Part shown: positions 34,193 to 44,560 of the stretch, one piece after another
Position numbering within the stretch: position 1 is the first letter of the stretch
Layout: each line of letters begins with the position of its first letter
From: Streptomyces kronopolitis
Lineage (GTDB): Bacteria > Actinomycetota > Actinomycetes > Streptomycetales > Streptomycetaceae
DNA: 64,000 nt
Assembly: GCF_014646275.1 (NCBI RefSeq)
Contig: NZ_BMND01000031.1
Location: 1-64,000 of the forward strand
Direction of reading: 5' to 3'
Made by a program: the position numbers and the translations under genes
Notes under the pieces: generated by a model
Databases searched by the model: none
What the model was told of the DNA's origin: nothing
Seen by the model: the letters and a program-made list of their open reading frames with translations, nothing else

Positions 34193-34921
34193 ATGAGAAG
34201 TGCACGGGAGCAGCGGTACGACGAGGAGGCGGCCATGGGTGACGCGGCGTCCGGCCCGGAGGTCCCGGTCTCCGCCGACGGCCTGCCCGACTGGCTGGCC
34301 CCGGTGGCCCGCGCGGCCGCCACGGTCCAGCCCCGCCAGCTCAGCCGCTTCCTGCCGCCGGAGAGCGGCGGCCGGCAGTCCGCGGTGCTGATCCTCTTCG
34401 GCCACGGCTCCCGCGGCCCCGAGCTGCTCCTGATGGAGCGCGCCGGCACCCTGCGCTCCCATGCGGGCCAGCCCTCCTTCCCCGGCGGCGCCCTCGACCC
34501 GGAGGACGGCGACGCCGACGGGCCCGGTCCGGTGCGGGCGGCGCTGCGCGAGGCCCGGGAGGAGACCGGCCTCGACCCGTCCGGTGTGCAGGTCTTCGGG
34601 GTGCTGCCGCGGCTCTACATCCCGGTCAGCGGCTTCGTGGTGACGCCCGTGCTGGGGTGGTGGCGCCGGCCGAGTCCCGTGGGCGCGGTCGACCAGGCGG
34701 AGACCGCACGGGTGTTCACGGTTCCCGTGGCGGATCTCACGGACCCGGCGCATCGGGTGACGACGCGCCATCCCAGCGGCCACACCGGGCCCGCGTTTCT
34801 TGTCGAGAATGCTCTGGTCTGGGGCTTTACGGCCGGAGTGATCGACCGGATCCTGCATTACGCGGGCTGGGAGATTCCATGGGACCGTGACAAGGCGGTC
34901 CCACTCGACTGGCGCTCGTGA
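34193..34921 (+). CDS. NUDIX hydrolase, CoA pyrophosphatase type
   Basis: 242 residues. The CoA-pyrophosphatase signature precedes the NUDIX box: MERAGTLRSHAGQPSFPGGA at about residues 82-101 (LL-x-R-...-SHxGQxxFPGG), then AALREAREETGLDPSG at about 114-129. Hydrolyses coenzyme A derivatives to 4'-phosphopantetheine and ADP. Two starts are plausible: ATG 34193 (GGAGG 8 nt before) and ATG 34235 (GAGGAGG 5 nt before); the latter removes 14 unconserved residues. Followed within 13 nt by the MarP protease, probably one operon. Confidence 0.9.
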   Translation: MRSAREQRYDEEAAMGDAASGPEVPVSADGLPDWLAPVARAAATVQPRQLSRFLPPESGGRQSAVLILFGHGSRGPELLLMERAGTLRSHAGQPSFPGGALDPEDGDADGPGPVRAALREAREETGLDPSGVQVFGVLPRLYIPVSGFVVTPVLGWWRRPSPVGAVDQAETARVFTVPVADLTDPAHRVTTRHPSGHTGPAFLVENALVWGFTAGVIDRILHYAGWEIPWDRDKAVPLDWRS

Positions 34922-34934
34922 GACGGTGTCCGGC

Positions 34935-36134
34935 GTGAACGTCCTGGACATCCTGCTGCTGGTCGCGGCCGTGTGGTTCGCGATCGTCGGCTATCGGCAA
35001 GGTTTTGTCGTCGGCATCCTGTCCGTGATCGGCTTCCTCGGAGGCGGCCTGATCGCGGTCTATCTGCTGCCCGTGATCTGGAACGAGATCACCGGCGATG
35101 CCACCCCCGGCACCTTCGCGGCCATCGCGGCGGTCGCCATCGTCATCGTGTGCGCATCCGTGGGCCAGGCGCTCACCACCCATCTGGGCAACAAGCTGCG
35201 CCGCCACATCACCTGGTCACCCGCCAGAGCGCTGGACGCGACCGGCGGCGCGCTGGTCAACGTCCTGGCGATGCTGCTGGTCGCCTGGCTGATCGGCTCG
35301 GCGCTGGCCGGCACCTCCCTGCCGACGCTCGGCAAGGAGGTCCGCAACTCCAAGGTGCTGCTGGGCGTGTCCCGGGTGATGCCCCAGCAGGCCAGCACGT
35401 GGTTCGCCGACTTCTCCTCGGTGCTCGCCCAGAACGGCTTCCCGCAGGTCTTCACGCCGTTCTCCAACGAGCCGATCAACAATGTGCCCGCGCCCGACCC
35501 GCAGCTGGCCACCAGCCCGGTGGCGGCGCAGGCCCGGCGCAGCATCGTCAAGGTCGTCGGCACGGCCCCCGGTTGCGGCAAGGTGCTCGAGGGCAGCGGC
35601 TTCGTCTTCGGCCGGCACCGCGTGATGACGAACGCCCATGTCGTCGGCGGGGTGCGCCAGCCGACCGTCCAGGTGGGCGGCGAGGGCCGCACGTACGACG
35701 CCAAGGTCGTGCTCTACGACTGGCAGCGCGACATCGCGGTCCTGGACGTGCCGCAGCTGAGCGCCCCGGCCCTGCGGTTCGCCGGCCCGGACGCGCGCAG
35801 CGGCAACAACGCCATCGTCGCCGGATTCCCGGAGAACGGCGGCTACGACGTCCGCGCCGCCCGGATCCGCGGCCGCATCCAGGCGAACGGCCCGGACATC
35901 TACCACCGCGCCACGGTCCGCCGTGATGTCTACTCGCTCTACGCCACGGTCCGGCAGGGCAACTCCGGTGGCCCCCTGCTCACCCCGAAGGGTGAGGTCT
36001 ACGGCGTGGTCTTCGCGAAGTCGCTGGACGACTCGCACACCGGTTACGCCCTGACCGCGGACGAGATCCGCGCGGACATCGCCAAGGGGCGTACGGCCGA
36101 GCAGCAGGTCGACAGCCAGGGGTGCGCGATCTGA
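34935..36134 (+). CDS. MarP-like membrane serine protease
   Basis: 399 residues. Four N-terminal membrane helices of CvpA/colicin-V type (from NVLDILLLVAAVWFAIVGYR) precede a periplasmic chymotrypsin-fold protease with triad His235 (TNAHVVGG), Asp266 (RDIAVLDV) and Ser344 (GNSGGPL). These positions agree with M. tuberculosis MarP (Rv3671c), the acid-resistance protease. Two cysteines flank the protease (PGCGK and the final QGCAI). GTG 34935 gives MNVLDILL; a GTG three codons earlier is also possible. Confidence 0.93.
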   Translation: MNVLDILLLVAAVWFAIVGYRQGFVVGILSVIGFLGGGLIAVYLLPVIWNEITGDATPGTFAAIAAVAIVIVCASVGQALTTHLGNKLRRHITWSPARALDATGGALVNVLAMLLVAWLIGSALAGTSLPTLGKEVRNSKVLLGVSRVMPQQASTWFADFSSVLAQNGFPQVFTPFSNEPINNVPAPDPQLATSPVAAQARRSIVKVVGTAPGCGKVLEGSGFVFGRHRVMTNAHVVGGVRQPTVQVGGEGRTYDAKVVLYDWQRDIAVLDVPQLSAPALRFAGPDARSGNNAIVAGFPENGGYDVRAARIRGRIQANGPDIYHRATVRRDVYSLYATVRQGNSGGPLLTPKGEVYGVVFAKSLDDSHTGYALTADEIRADIAKGRTAEQQVDSQGCAI

Positions 36135-36194
36135 GTCCGCGGGGGGCGAGCCGGGCGCGGGGAGCGGTGCTCTCCGCGCCCCGCCGGCGGCGTG

Positions 36195-36392
36195 TCAGGT
36201 ACGGGGATGGCGTAGTCGCGCGCTCATCCAGCGCGCTCTGCGGCGCAGGATCCGCGGGATGCCCATCGGGTGCGCCGGGTCGGGGGACGGTCCGGACCCG
36301 AGGTCCGGGGTTCCCCTGTCCTGAGTACCCACTACAGCGGCACTGCTGCGGCGGTTGCGTGCCACGTCACGGTAGTCGTGCGTCCAGCCCAT
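36195..36392 (-). CDS. possible 65-residue hypothetical protein
   Basis: MGWTHDYRDVARNRRSSAAV to MSARLRHPRT, Arg-rich and basic with two Trp. About three quarters of third codon positions are G or C. It sits alone in the 500-nt gap between marP and the hydrolase, with only a weak GGGGC-type ribosome binding site. No family recognised. Confidence 0.4.
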   Translation of the reverse strand: MGWTHDYRDVARNRRSSAAVVGTQDRGTPDLGSGPSPDPAHPMGIPRILRRRARWMSARLRHPRT

Positions 36393-36588
36393 ACTGTCGA
36401 CTCTGCCCCCGCCCCAAGGTCGGTAACCGCCTCGGGGACCGCCAATTGGCCTATGCGCCGGGCAATTGGCTGCTCGTCATACGAGCGTTCGAGAGGGGAG
36501 CGTGGGTGCCCCGTTCAGCCGTGCGATCCGCCCGGCCGGTGGGCGGCGGACGTCCGGACGGAGCGGGCGGAACGAGGATCTCAACGGT

Positions 36589-36619
36589 GCGGCCCGGGGC
36601 GTGTGTTGCCCCGGGCCGC
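36589..36619 (-). terminator. terminator of the hydrolase operon
   Basis: GCGGCCCGGGGC, 7-nt loop, GCCCCGGGCCGC: perfect 12-bp stem just after the hydrolase stop on the minus strand. Confidence 0.88.
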
Positions 36620-36636
36620 ATGCCGTACGCGGTGCG

Positions 36637-37575
36637 TCAGCGGTCCGGTTCCGGGTCCTTCAGCCAGTTGATCAGCTCCGTGGAGAACGCCACCGGGTCC
36701 TCCTCGTGCGGGAAGTGCCCCAGGCCGTCGAACAGCCGCCAGCGGTAGGGCGCCTCGACGTACTGGCCGGAGCCGGCCGCGCTGCGGGTGCGCATCACCG
36801 GGTCCAGGGAACCGTGCAGATGCAGCGTCGGCACGCGCACCGGCCGCTTCATCCGGCGGTTGAACTGGATGCCGTCGGGGCGGGCCAGCGACCGCACCAT
36901 CCAGCGGTAGGGCTCGATGGAGCAGTGCGCCGTGGAGGGGATGCTCATCGCCCGCCGGTAGACCGTGAGCGCGTCCTCGTCCGGCTGCCGGGGCCCGGAC
37001 CAGTCGCTGATCATCTGCCCCACCAGCTCCGCGTCGTCCGCCGTCAGCCGGCGCTCGGGCAGCCAGGGCCGCTGGAAGTTCCAGATGTGCGAACTCCGGG
37101 CGCTCTGCCGGACGTCGGCGAGCATCGCCGAGCGCCAGCGGCGCGGATGCGGCATCGAGGACACGGCCAGCCGGCGCACCAGCTTGGGCCGCATCACCGC
37201 CGCCGTCCACGCGAGATAGCCGCCCAGGTCGTGTCCGACGAGCGCGGCGTCCGGTTCGCCCAGGGACCGTATGACGCCGGTGATGTCCAGGGCGAGGTTC
37301 GCCGGGTCGTAGCCGCGCGGGGTGCGGTCGCTGCCGCCGACCCCGCGCAGGTCCATCGCCACCGCGCGAAAGCCCGCCTCGGCCAGGGCCGGGAGCTGGT
37401 GCCGCCAGGTCCACCAGAACTGCGGGAAGCCGTGCAGGAGCAGCACCAGCGGGCCGTCGCCCATCTCCGCGATGTGGAAGCGTGCGCCGTTGGCCGCGAC
37501 GTCACGGTGGGACACCGCTTGCCCGCCGGGGACGTCGAGCCGGACGACCGAGGCGGTGCTGTCAGGGGCTGTCAT
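36637..37575 (-). CDS. alpha/beta hydrolase, epoxide-hydrolase-like
   Basis: 312 residues. Oxyanion motif LLLHGFPQFWWTWRHQ, nucleophile elbow VGHDLGGYLAW with Asp (not Ser) as nucleophile, DLRGVGGSDRTP, LHLHGSLDPVMR and catalytic His in DGLGHFPHEEDP. The Asp nucleophile and the HGFPxxW motif fit the epoxide hydrolase/dehalogenase group; mycobacterial EphE is at the equivalent locus. Starts by ATGA overlap with the holin-like gene upstream. Confidence 0.9.
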   Translation of the reverse strand: MTAPDSTASVVRLDVPGGQAVSHRDVAANGARFHIAEMGDGPLVLLLHGFPQFWWTWRHQLPALAEAGFRAVAMDLRGVGGSDRTPRGYDPANLALDITGVIRSLGEPDAALVGHDLGGYLAWTAAVMRPKLVRRLAVSSMPHPRRWRSAMLADVRQSARSSHIWNFQRPWLPERRLTADDAELVGQMISDWSGPRQPDEDALTVYRRAMSIPSTAHCSIEPYRWMVRSLARPDGIQFNRRMKRPVRVPTLHLHGSLDPVMRTRSAAGSGQYVEAPYRWRLFDGLGHFPHEEDPVAFSTELINWLKDPEPDR

Positions 37576-38030
37576 ACCGATGAGCGTGTCACAGACTCCA
37601 GCATCGGGTGTTCCACCGGCGCCACCCGCGGGTGCGGCTTGGCGTTCTGGAGCACCGCCGCGGTCTCCTTGGCGGAGCTGATGGAGCGCTCCGGCTTCTT
37701 GATCTTCTTCATCTTCGCCACCGCGAGGAGCGACAGCAGCCCGGCGACGACCAGGAAGGCGCCGCCGACGATCAGGAAGGACCAGGCGAGCCCGAGGCCG
37801 AGGTTGTGGATGCCGTACGCGGCCGCGAAGCTCAGCACCGGCAGCGCGAACAGGGCCAGCGCGCCCGCCACCGAGAACGCGGCACCGCCGATGCCCGCCC
37901 GCTTGGCGTCCTGCCGGAACTCCGCCTTGGCCAGCGCGATCTCGTCGTGCAGCAGCGCGGACATCTCGGCCGTGGCCGTGGCCATCAGCTGTCCGAGGCT
38001 GCGTTCCGTGCCGTTGTCGGCTGCGCTCAT
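37572..38030 (-). CDS. phage holin-like (actinobacterial holin-X type) membrane protein
   Basis: 152 residues. N-terminal amphipathic segment (LGQLMATATAEMSALLHDEIALAKAEF) and two adjacent membrane helices (SVAGALALFALPVLSFAAAYG and WSFLIVGGAFLVVAGLLSLLAV) with a basic KMKKIKKPE tail, the layout of the Phage_holin_3_6/holin-X family. These are chromosomal proteins, not evidence for a phage. ATG 38030 chosen as the conserved start. Coupled to the hydrolase. Confidence 0.85.
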   Translation of the reverse strand: MSAADNGTERSLGQLMATATAEMSALLHDEIALAKAEFRQDAKRAGIGGAAFSVAGALALFALPVLSFAAAYGIHNLGLGLAWSFLIVGGAFLVVAGLLSLLAVAKMKKIKKPERSISSAKETAAVLQNAKPHPRVAPVEHPMLESVTRSSV

Positions 38031-38074
38031 CGCCGTCTCCCTCTTCTCGTCACCCGGAAGCAAAGCCTCTCAGA

Positions 38075-39469
38075 TCATGCCGGACCATCGTCTCCGGCAT
38101 GCGCGGCGGAGGCCAGTTCGGCAAGCCGCCGGTGTTCGGCGGCCTTGGCTTCGTGGATGGCGGCCATCCGCAGGTGGTACTCGGGCTTGTCGAGTTCATA
38201 GATGTCCGGGATGCCGTCCTGGTCCTCGTCCCGCTCCTCGTCCTCGCACAGCGCCTTGTACTTGGTGTTGCGGACCTTGAGGAGGATGCCGGCGAAGACG
38301 GCCGCCAGCAGCGAGCCGACCAGCACCGATGCCTTGATCTCGTCGGTCAGGACCGGGTCTTGGGAGAAGGCGAGTTCGCCGATGAGCAGGGAGACGGTGA
38401 AGCCGATGCCGGCCAGGGAGGCGACGGCGAAGACATCCGGCCACTTGAGGTCGGGGTTGAGCTGGGCCCTGGTGAAGCGGGCCGTGCACCAGGTGCCGCC
38501 GAAGATGCCGAGCGTCTTGCCCACCACCAGGCCGAGCACGACGCCGAGCGTCTCCGGCCGGGTGAAGACGTCGTGGACCGCGCCGCCGGACAGGGACACG
38601 CCCGCGGAGAAGAGGGCGAACAGCGGTACCGCGAAGCCGGCCGAGAGCGGGCGGACCAGGTGCTCGATGTGCTCGCCGGGGGACCGGCTCTCGCCCTCGC
38701 GCCGGGTGCAGCGCAGCATCAGGCCCATCGCGACGCCGGCGATGGTGGCGTGCACCCCGCTGTTCTCCATCAGGGCCCAGATGACCAGGGCGAGCGGGAC
38801 GTAGACGTACCAGCCCCTGACGCCCTTGCGCAGCAGCAGGTAGAAGAGCAGCAGGCCGGCGACGGAGAGCCCGAGCGCCAGGAAGTTGATCGTCGAGGTG
38901 AAGAAGACCGCGATGATCAGGATCGCGAAGAGGTCGTCGACGACCGCGAGGGTGAGCAGGAAGGCGCGCAGGGCGGCGGGCAGCGAGGTGCCGATCACGG
39001 CCAGGACGGCGAGGGCGAAGGCGATGTCGGTGGCGGTGGGGACCGCCCAGCCCTGCAGTGAGCCGCCGCCGAGGCTGTTGACCGCGAAGTAGACGAGCGC
39101 GGGCATCGCCATGCCGCAGATCGCGGCGATCACGGGGAGCGCGGCGGCCCGCGGCTCGCGCAGCTCACCGGCGACCAGCTCGCGCTTGAGCTCGATGCCG
39201 GCCACGAAGAAGAAGACCGCGAGCAGGCCGTTGGCGGCCCAGTGCTGGACGGACAGGTCCAGGCCCAGCGAGGCCGGGCCGAGGTGGAAGCCGCGGACCG
39301 CCTCGTAGCTGGCGCCGAGGGTGTTTGCCCAGATCAGAGCGGCTACGGCCGCGGCCAGGAGGAGGATGCCGCCGACGGTCTCGGTGCGCAGGGCTTCCGC
39401 GAGGTAGTTCCGCTCGGGCAGGGACATGCGTCCCAGGAATATGGAGCGGCGGTTGTTGGGCGCACTCAC
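38075..39469 (-). CDS. nhaA: Na+/H+ antiporter NhaA with EF-hand-like tail
   Basis: 464 residues, longer than the usual 390. Core NhaA with about 12 helices. The transport site is VVDDLFAILIIAVFFT (paired Asp as in NhaA Asp163/164) and the unwound helix ATDIAFALAVLAVIG precedes it. After the last helix (LAAVFAGILLKV) comes a 60-residue cytoplasmic tail with DEERDEDQDGIPDIYEL, an EF-hand/thrombospondin-type-3-like D-x-D-x-DG motif, then an Ala/His/Glu helix. GTG 39469 follows GGAGG. Handles pH and sodium stress. Confidence 0.93.
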   Translation of the reverse strand: MSAPNNRRSIFLGRMSLPERNYLAEALRTETVGGILLLAAAVAALIWANTLGASYEAVRGFHLGPASLGLDLSVQHWAANGLLAVFFFVAGIELKRELVAGELREPRAAALPVIAAICGMAMPALVYFAVNSLGGGSLQGWAVPTATDIAFALAVLAVIGTSLPAALRAFLLTLAVVDDLFAILIIAVFFTSTINFLALGLSVAGLLLFYLLLRKGVRGWYVYVPLALVIWALMENSGVHATIAGVAMGLMLRCTRREGESRSPGEHIEHLVRPLSAGFAVPLFALFSAGVSLSGGAVHDVFTRPETLGVVLGLVVGKTLGIFGGTWCTARFTRAQLNPDLKWPDVFAVASLAGIGFTVSLLIGELAFSQDPVLTDEIKASVLVGSLLAAVFAGILLKVRNTKYKALCEDEERDEDQDGIPDIYELDKPEYHLRMAAIHEAKAAEHRRLAELASAAHAGDDGPA

Positions 39470-39736
39470 GGGGGTGACCTCCGGCCTTCGGCAGCTGTGT
39501 ACGGCTGTGGCAGTTGCCGACCAGACTTCCCGGCGCACCCTGAGTTTCTTGGCGTTTTCTTGACGCGGTTCCTACCTTACCGGGCGGGTGCGGGGCGCTG
39601 TCCGGTGGCCTCACTTTACGGGCAAATCGGCCGCCCGGCCGTCCGGTGCGCGGGCCGCTGCCGGTCGCCGGACCGACGGATCCGCACGTCACAGGGGGTG
39701 CGGTGGCGGACAGCCCGCCGGGGCGCCGGGTACGGC

Positions 39737-39775
39737 GACGGGGGCATCCGGCCGCACCGGCCGCACGCCCCCGTC
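39737..39775 (-). terminator. acs terminator
   Basis: GACGGGGGC and GCCCCCGTC enclose an inner GC-rich repeat (CCGGCCG copies), forming a long stem 12 nt after the acs stop codon on the minus strand. Confidence 0.8.
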
Positions 39776-39786
39776 CGCCGTTCCGC

Positions 39787-41751
<1,965 letters not shown>

Positions 41752-41838
41752 AACATCTCCCATTCCCAGGGCGTCCGAAGTGTCCCCAGGTCCTAGCTCA
41801 TCAGCCCGTGCGTGGCCTGACAAGGGCTGTGGACAAAT

Positions 41839-41854
41839 ATTGGTGTAGACCATT
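41839..41854. promoter_or_regulatory. DasR-responsive element-like site upstream of acs
   Basis: ATTGGTGTAGACCATT, which matches the dre core TGGTCTAGACCA at 11 of 12 positions and is a near-palindrome. It lies about 88-103 nt before the acs start codon, the usual position for repression by the GntR-family regulator DasR. Confidence 0.6.
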
Positions 41855-41899
41855 GTCCGGGCGCCCCGTTTCCGGGCTGCCGAGGGGATGTTGTGCAGG

Positions 41900-44236
41900 T
41901 CAGACCGTCACCGGCACCGCCTCGCCGCGGACGGCGCCGAAACGACCGGTGGCCTCGTCGAGCACATAGGTCTGGGCCTCGCCGACGTGGAAATACATGC
42001 CGTGCAGGGCGAGCGAACCCTCGGCCACCCGGCGGGCCACACACGGATGAGCCCGGAGGTGGTCGAGCTGCTGCATGACGTTGACGAGCGCCAGCCGCTC
42101 CTGATCATCACTCACCGGACGCTCGTGCAGGGCGACTTCTCCCCGCCCCAGCCGCCCGATGCGCTGCATCCGCGCCAGGCTCGGCCGGCCGTGCCGCAGC
42201 CAGCGGGCGAGCGGGGTCGGCTCGGCCTCCTCCGGGGCGGCGCCGCTCAGCAGCGCTCCCATGGCACCGCACCCCGAGTGCCCGCACACCGTGATCGAGC
42301 CGACCCGCAGCACCTCCACCGCGTACTCGACCGCCGCCCCGACGGAGTCGCAGGAGGCGTCCGAGCCCGGCGGCGGCATCAGATTGCCGACATTGCGCAC
42401 GGTGAACAGGTCGCCCGGACCGCTTGAGGTGATCATGCTCGTGACCAGCCGGGAGTCGGCGCAGGTCAGGAACAGCTGGGTGGGCCGCTGGCCGTCGCGC
42501 GCCAGCCGGGCCAGTTCCTCGCGGACGAGCGGGGCCGTATGGCGCTGGAAGGCGCTGACCCCGCCCAGGAGTTGGCTGCCGCTGTCCGCCGGCTCGGCCG
42601 TGCCGTCCGGGGCGGGCCGGGTGCAGTGGTGCTGGCGCCACGGCGTCCACGGCCGGCAGGAGTGCGCGCCGGCCGCTTTGGCGGGCGGGCGGCCCGGGCG
42701 GCCCCCGAGAGTCACCCGGCCGCCGTGCGCCCGATGGGCGGCGGACCACGACTGCAGCGCCTCGTAGGCGGCATGGTCCATGAACGACCCGCACAGCTCG
42801 ACGACGACCTCGGCGCGCGCCGGCACCCGGGCCAGCGCCCGGGTCAGCCGCGGCACCGCCAGAAACGTCAACTGCCCGCTGACGCGCACCCGGTAGCCGT
42901 CGGGCTCCTCCGTCACCGCGACCCGGGTACGGGTCAGCCGACGCAGCGCCAGGAAGACCGCGACGGCGATGCCCGCCGCCACCCCCTGGAGCACGCCGAG
43001 CAGGACCACCCCGCCCAACGTGGCCGCGTAGACCGGGAATTCACGGTGCCGCCGCACATGCCGGATGTGCGCGAAGCTCACCATCCGCACCCCGACGACC
43101 AGCACCAGCGCGGCGAGCGCCGCCAGCGGGATCGCCTCCAGCACGGCGGCCAGCAGGCCCGCGCACAGCAGTACCCACACGCCGTGCAGCACGGTGGCGC
43201 GCCGGGTGACCGCGCCGGCCCGCACATTGGCCGAGCCGCGCATCGCGCCCCCGGAGACCGGCAGCCCGCCCAGCAGCCCCGAGACGACATTGGCCGCCCC
43301 CTGCCCGGCCAGCTCGCGGTTGAGGCGCGCACGCGGCACCGGCGGCCCGGACCGCTCGGCCGCCAGCCGGTCGACGGCCAGCGCCGAGAGCATCGACTCC
43401 ATACCGGCGACCAGGGTGACGGTCAGGACCGCGGCGGCCAGCGCCGGCACGGACGCGTCCGGCAGCGCGGGCAGTTCGGGCGCCCGCCAGGACGGCAGCT
43501 CGACGCGCGCCACCGACGTGCCCGCGCTCACCGCCGTCGCCGCGAGCACGGCGGCCAGCGGCGCCGGCAGCACCCGCGCCCACCGCCCGGCGCGGCCCGG
43601 CAGACGCCCCCAGCCGAGAAGTACCGCCACGGTGACGGCGCCGATCAGCAGCGCGAGGACGTGCGGATGCGCCAACTGCCCCGGCAGCGCGGCGGCGTTG
43701 TCGAGGGCCGAGCCGTCGGGGGCGCCGCCGAGCACCACATGCAGCTGCCCGATGGCGATGGTGACCCCGATACCGGCCAGCAGGCCGTGCACGATCGCCG
43801 GGCTGACGGCCGACGCCGCCCGGGCCGCGCGCAGCGCCCCCAGGGCGAGTTGGGCGAGGCCGGCCAGGACCGTGACGGCGCAGGTGGCGCGCCAGCCGTA
43901 GCGCTGGACCAGATCGGCGGTGACCGCCAGGAGACCGGTCGCCGCGCCGGTCACCTGGAGCGGTGCGCCACCGAGCAGACCGGCGACGAGGCCGCCGGCG
44001 ACGGCGGCGACCAGACCGGCCTGGAGCGGGGCGCCGGTGGCCAGCGCGACGCCCAGGGACAGCGGGACGGCGAGCAGGAAGACCACGACCGAGGCGGAGA
44101 GATCCCGCCGCCAGACGGCCAGTCCGGCCCGCTTCGTCCGGGAGGTGGGCTCGGCGGCCGCCCGGGGTCCGGGAGGGGCTTCGGGGTGCTGCCGGTTGCG
44201 CGGCGGCTGCGGCGGCGACTTCTCCATCTGCGACAT
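41900..44236 (-). CDS. SulP transporter fused to beta-carbonic anhydrase
   Basis: 778 residues. Residues about 40-430 are a SulP (SLC26) transporter with about 12 helices and the family segment LNRELAGQGAANVVSGLLGGLPVSG. Residues about 435-525 are a STAS domain (VRVSGQLTFLAVPRLTRAL, VVELCGSFMDHAAYEAL). A 45-residue linker leads to a beta-carbonic anhydrase (about 560-778) with zinc ligands Cys592 (with Asp594 in CADSR), His653 and Cys656 (CGHSGCG). The obvious role is coupled bicarbonate uptake and hydration, though sulfate cannot be excluded. Its promoter lies in the 324-nt gap shared with the deacetylase. Confidence 0.93.
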   Translation of the reverse strand: MSQMEKSPPQPPRNRQHPEAPPGPRAAAEPTSRTKRAGLAVWRRDLSASVVVFLLAVPLSLGVALATGAPLQAGLVAAVAGGLVAGLLGGAPLQVTGAATGLLAVTADLVQRYGWRATCAVTVLAGLAQLALGALRAARAASAVSPAIVHGLLAGIGVTIAIGQLHVVLGGAPDGSALDNAAALPGQLAHPHVLALLIGAVTVAVLLGWGRLPGRAGRWARVLPAPLAAVLAATAVSAGTSVARVELPSWRAPELPALPDASVPALAAAVLTVTLVAGMESMLSALAVDRLAAERSGPPVPRARLNRELAGQGAANVVSGLLGGLPVSGGAMRGSANVRAGAVTRRATVLHGVWVLLCAGLLAAVLEAIPLAALAALVLVVGVRMVSFAHIRHVRRHREFPVYAATLGGVVLLGVLQGVAAGIAVAVFLALRRLTRTRVAVTEEPDGYRVRVSGQLTFLAVPRLTRALARVPARAEVVVELCGSFMDHAAYEALQSWSAAHRAHGGRVTLGGRPGRPPAKAAGAHSCRPWTPWRQHHCTRPAPDGTAEPADSGSQLLGGVSAFQRHTAPLVREELARLARDGQRPTQLFLTCADSRLVTSMITSSGPGDLFTVRNVGNLMPPPGSDASCDSVGAAVEYAVEVLRVGSITVCGHSGCGAMGALLSGAAPEEAEPTPLARWLRHGRPSLARMQRIGRLGRGEVALHERPVSDDQERLALVNVMQQLDHLRAHPCVARRVAEGSLALHGMYFHVGEAQTYVLDEATGRFGAVRGEAVPVTV

Positions 44237-44560
44237 TCCCGTCTCCTCCGGGGCGACGCGGTCGCGCGGGGCGCGATCGTGGGGCGGCGGTGTGCTGCGG
44301 CGGGACGCGAGCCGGCCGGCGATCGTCGCTGTGGGGTGACGGTCCGGTGACTCTCAAGCATCGGTAAACGAACCGTAATGCCAGGTAAAGGCCAGGAGAA
44401 GACTTTGCGGGCAAATGCCGCAATCCTTCGCTCCATCAGGTGAATATGATGACTAATGACTTGCCCCTTTAGTCCCTTTTCTTGGTGTATGGAAGCTTGC
44501 ACGCAATGATCCGATTAATCGCTCGGAAGGTGCGCACAGGCACCGGGAATGGGGTGGCCG
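44237..44560. promoter_or_regulatory. divergent region SulP-CA / deacetylase
   Basis: 324 nt, AT-richer than the flanks, with an inverted repeat TTGCGG-7-CCGCAA at 44405-44423. Probably carries both promoters. No gene. Confidence 0.45.

Noticed and set aside
37572..38030. Phage remnant because of the holin-like protein
   Set aside because: Holin-X-like proteins are common chromosomal Streptomyces genes; no other phage genes are near.
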